A stretch of DNA of 64,000 nt, from assembly GCA_047974765.1 (NCBI GenBank), contig JBKECP010000046.1, positions 62,001 to 126,000 on the forward strand, given 5' to 3'. The position numbers and the translations under genes were made by a program. Below the pieces are notes generated by a model. The model saw only the letters and a program-made list of their open reading frames with translations, had not been told where the DNA came from and did not search any database. Position 1 is the first letter of the stretch; every line of letters begins with the position of its first letter. Below, piece by piece: positions 61,857 through 64,000 of the stretch. This DNA comes from JBKECP01 sp047974765. Its GTDB lineage: Bacteria > Pseudomonadota > Gammaproteobacteria > Pseudomonadales > Halieaceae.

Positions 61857-61939
61857 CGAGGCGTCCACTATTGGAGGGCAAAATCTGAGAAGCTCATCCC
61901 ATTAGCTACACTAAATATACAAACTCTATCAATTACTCA

Positions 61940-61970
61940 CAAAAAAGCCGGGGTTTACCCGGCTTTTTTG
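61940..61970 (-). terminator. terminator of the alpha ribosomal operon
   Basis: AAAAAAGCCGGG-gttt-ACCCGGCTTTTTT: 6-bp GC stem with A/T flanks, 22 bp after the rplQ stop on the minus strand. Confidence 0.9.
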
Positions 61971-61992
61971 TACAGCAGCTGACGACAATGGA

Positions 61993-62385
61993 TCAATCGT
62001 CATCCTTCTCCTCAATATCTTCCACCACCGGGCGATCGACCAGCTCAACATAGGCCATTGGCGCGTTATCACCAGCGCGATAACCACATTTGAGAATACG
62101 GATATAGCCACCAGGGCGCTCCTGGTAGCGGGGCCCCAGCTCGTTGAACAGTTTGCCAACGGCAACTTTGCTGCGGGTACGATCAAAAGCCAATCGACGG
62201 TTAGCCACGCTATCCTGTTTGGCCAGGGTAATCAATGGCTCGGCATAACTGCGCAGCTCCTTGGCCTTGGGCAGAGTCGTTTTGATCAGCTCGTGCTCAA
62301 GCAAAGATACCGTCATGTTGCGAAACATGGCCTTGCGATGAGAGCTGTTGCGGTTCAGTTGACGTCCACTGTGACGATGACGCAT
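61993..62385 (-). CDS. rplQ: 50S ribosomal protein L17
   Basis: 130 residues: MRHRHSGRQLNRNSSHRKAMFRNMTVSLLEHELIKTTLPKAKELR is the canonical L17 start. A short acidic tail (VVEDIEEKDDD) ends the protein. Last gene of the alpha operon, 67 bp after rpoA. Confidence 0.98.
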   Translation of the reverse strand: MRHRHSGRQLNRNSSHRKAMFRNMTVSLLEHELIKTTLPKAKELRSYAEPLITLAKQDSVANRRLAFDRTRSKVAVGKLFNELGPRYQERPGGYIRILKCGYRAGDNAPMAYVELVDRPVVEDIEEKDDD

Positions 62386-62452
62386 TTTTCCAATCCTATT
62401 TTTCTGTGCTATCTCAGCACGGCTATCAAATTCTCTACCGGGTCATGTCGCC

Positions 62453-63457
62453 TCAGGCGCTGAGTACCCGATCATCGTTTTTCAGGCTACTAGGTGGCCA
62501 ATTATCCAGACGCATACCCAAAGACAGACTGCGCGATGCGAGAACATCCTTGATTTCAGTCAGTGACTTCTTACCCAGATTTGGCGTTTTCAGCAGCTCA
62601 ACCTCTGTGCGCTGAACCAGATCACCAATGTAATAGATATTCTCTGCCTTGAGGCAGTTTGCAGAGCGAACTGTCAGTTCAAGATCATCGACCGGGCGCA
62701 GTAAAATAGGATCAACTTCATCCTCCACTTCCACAGACTCAGACTCAGACTCAGACTCAAGATCGACAAATACCGCCAGCTGTTGTTGCAAAATAGTGGC
62801 TGCACGACGAATCGCCTCTTCCGGATCGATAGTACCGTTGGTTTCAAGATCCAGTACCAGCTTGTCAAGATCAGTTCGCTGCTCAACACGAGCGGCCTCA
62901 ACAACATAGGACACGCGATGAATAGGTGAAAATGTTGCATCCAGTTGCAGGCGACCAATACTGCGGGTTTCCTCTTCAGGATTTTCACGGGAATCGGCCG
63001 GAGAGTAACCGCGACCACGAGCGACTGTCAGCTTCATATTAATTTCGGAGCTGCCATTAAGATGGCAGATGACATGTCCGGGGTTGCGCACCTCGATATC
63101 ATGGTCAACCTGGATATCACCGGCAGTCACAGCACCCGGACCCTTTTTGCTCAGGGTCAGCTCTGCCTCATCCTTGCCGTTCATTACCAGGGCAACGCCT
63201 TTGAGGTTCAGCAGGATTTCAATAACATCTTCCTGCACACCTTCAATGGCACTATATTCGTGCAACACACCGTCAATTTCAACCTCAGTGATAGCACAGC
63301 CAGGCATCGATGACAGTAAAATACGGCGCAAGGCGTTACCCAGAGTGTGACCAAAACCACGCTCAAGAGGTTCCAGGGTGACCTGGGCGCGTTCACTGGT
63401 CTTTTCATCGACTTTAATGACACGCGGAGTCAAGAATTCACTTACTGCAGTCTGCAT
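62453..63457 (-). CDS. rpoA: RNA polymerase alpha subunit
   Basis: 334 residues (E. coli 329). The N-terminal domain (1-235) dimerises and binds beta/beta' (MQTAVSEFLTPRVIKVDEKTSERAQVTLEPLERGFGHTLGNALRRILLSSMPG). The interdomain linker is FVDLESESESESVEVEDEVDP, where four Glu-Ser pairs come from a perfect (GAGTCT)4 repeat. The C-terminal domain, which contacts UP elements and activators, begins near ILLRPVDDLELTVRSANCLK and continues to the end with TPNLGKKSLTEIKDVL. It follows rpsD by 36 bp. Confidence 0.98.
   Translation of the reverse strand: MQTAVSEFLTPRVIKVDEKTSERAQVTLEPLERGFGHTLGNALRRILLSSMPGCAITEVEIDGVLHEYSAIEGVQEDVIEILLNLKGVALVMNGKDEAELTLSKKGPGAVTAGDIQVDHDIEVRNPGHVICHLNGSSEINMKLTVARGRGYSPADSRENPEEETRSIGRLQLDATFSPIHRVSYVVEAARVEQRTDLDKLVLDLETNGTIDPEEAIRRAATILQQQLAVFVDLESESESESVEVEDEVDPILLRPVDDLELTVRSANCLKAENIYYIGDLVQRTEVELLKTPNLGKKSLTEIKDVLASRSLSLGMRLDNWPPSSLKNDDRVLSA
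62735..62758 (-). repeat. (GAGTCT)4 microsatellite in rpoA
   Basis: Four exact copies of a 6-bp unit in the sequence coding the alpha linker, read Glu-Ser in frame. Gain or loss of units would alter linker length by two residues per unit without a frameshift. Confidence 0.9.
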
Positions 63458-63493
63458 TCGGGCACCTGTAAAAGTAGTTGATCCTGAACCGGA

Positions 63494-64000
63494 TTACTTG
63501 GAGTACAGCTCCACGATCAGGTTTTCGTTGATCTCTGAGGACAGTTCCTGACGATCGGGTCTGGCTTTGAATACGCCTTCCATTTTATCAGCATTCATCT
63601 CGATCCATTCGGGCTCGCCGCGCTGGGCAGCCAGAGCCAGGGCAGACTGCACACGCAGTTGCTTTTTGGATTTTTCACGGATAGAGACTACATCACCAGG
63701 CTGAACCTGATAGGAGGGAATATTAACAGCTGCACCGTTAATCAAAATAGCCTTGTGGCTAACCAACTGGCGCGCTTCGGCACGGGTTGATCCAAAACCC
63801 ATACGATAAACAACATTATCCAGACGGGATTCCAGCAGTTGCAGCAGATTTTCACCGGTTGCGCCCTTCAGGCGGGCAGCTTCCTTGTAATAGTTGCGAA
63901 ACTGTTTTTCCAGTACACCATAAATACGGCGAACTTTCTGTTTTTCACGCAACTGTACGCCATAGTCAGACAGGCGACCACGACGGGCACCGTGCTGACC
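63494..64000 (-). CDS. rpsD: 30S ribosomal protein S4, partial (N-terminus beyond the window)
   Basis: 168 residues are visible, up to the window end, where GQHGARRGRLSDYGVQLREKQKVRR is in frame; about 38 N-terminal residues of the usual 206 lie outside. The S4 RNA-binding domain is LLQLLESRLDNVVYRMGFGSTRAEARQLVSHKAILINGAAVNIPSYQV. S4 starts 30S assembly and represses the alpha operon. The operon order rpsD-rpoA-rplQ is standard. Confidence 0.98.
   Translation of the reverse strand, partial: GQHGARRGRLSDYGVQLREKQKVRRIYGVLEKQFRNYYKEAARLKGATGENLLQLLESRLDNVVYRMGFGSTRAEARQLVSHKAILINGAAVNIPSYQVQPGDVVSIREKSKKQLRVQSALALAAQRGEPEWIEMNADKMEGVFKARPDRQELSSEINENLIVELYSK

Larger units (their letters stand above)
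61317..61992. other. intergenic region between surface protein and rplQ
   Basis: 676 bp. It carries a Fur-like dyad (61371-61385), an IS3-type transposase remnant (61740-61856) and the alpha-operon terminator (61940-61970). No full gene is supported. Confidence 0.6.

Noticed and set aside
61929..62186. 85-codon frame overlapping rplQ
   Set aside because: Shadow of rplQ in another frame.
1..64000. CRISPR arrays, prophage, tRNA or rRNA genes, toxin-antitoxin pairs
   Set aside because: Looked for on both strands; no regularly spaced direct repeats, phage structural genes, cloverleaf sequences other than the tmRNA, or recognisable toxin-antitoxin pairs were found by eye.

Overview
The window is the chromosome of a free-living, probably marine, gammaproteobacterium near the Pseudomonas/Cellvibrionales branch. 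The evidence is conserved gene order: dapB-dnaJ-dnaK-grpE, recN, fur, bamE, rnfH and smpB; proB-obgE-rpmA-rplU against ispB; fabA-fabB; ssb-MFS-uvrA; and rpsD-rpoA-rplQ. The tmRNA tag reads ANDDNYALAA and Fur lacks the second Cys of the CxxC seen in E. coli, both as in Pseudomonas. Genus-level placement is inference.

Layout. 1-1.6 kb: 5' part of aceK and an SDR oxidoreductase. 1.6-8.5 kb: a minus-strand heat-shock cluster hrcA-grpE-dnaK-dnaJ-dapB-ybbN with two clear sigma-32 promoters and a terminator at the end. 8.7-20.9 kb: recN, glutathionylspermidine synthetase/amidase, a Fur-box TonB-dependent receptor, fur, bamE, rnfH, an Na+-dependent transporter, smpB, ssrA, a small GNAT protein and a decayed second TonB receptor. 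21-36 kb: metabolic and transport genes (Bcr-type MFS, aspartate kinase, NADP-glutamate dehydrogenase, Ca2+/Na+ antiporter, nagA, trpB2, an ABC1 kinase-like protein, M20 peptidase, hemH, methyltransferase, ZIP transporter, metallo-beta-lactamase fold protein). 37-44 kb: proB, obgE, rpmA, rplU, ispB, an SDR and pgi. 44-48 kb: manC-galU-manB for GDP-mannose and UDP-glucose, probably for exopolysaccharide or LPS. 48-56 kb: fabAB, an NAD-binding protein, ssb, MFS, uvrA. 56-62 kb: a TonB-C/TPR-like secreted protein and a 1368-residue surface protein. 62-64 kb: the alpha ribosomal operon.

Most genes are ordinary housekeeping genes. The unexplained material is mainly non-coding. A structured repeat of about 157 bp occurs twice (16.2 and 30.1 kb). 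The second copy lies in a 913-bp gene-free stretch and is interrupted by a 340-bp insert flanked by TTAGCC, next to a separate 327-bp element with 13-bp inverted ends. Three genes (smpB, a Ca2+/Na+ antiporter, hemH) have a -10 box ending exactly 7 nt before ATG, which predicts leaderless mRNAs. The RNA polymerase alpha linker carries a (GAGTCT)4 microsatellite coding Glu-Ser repeats. No CRISPR array, prophage, tRNA or intact insertion sequence was seen.
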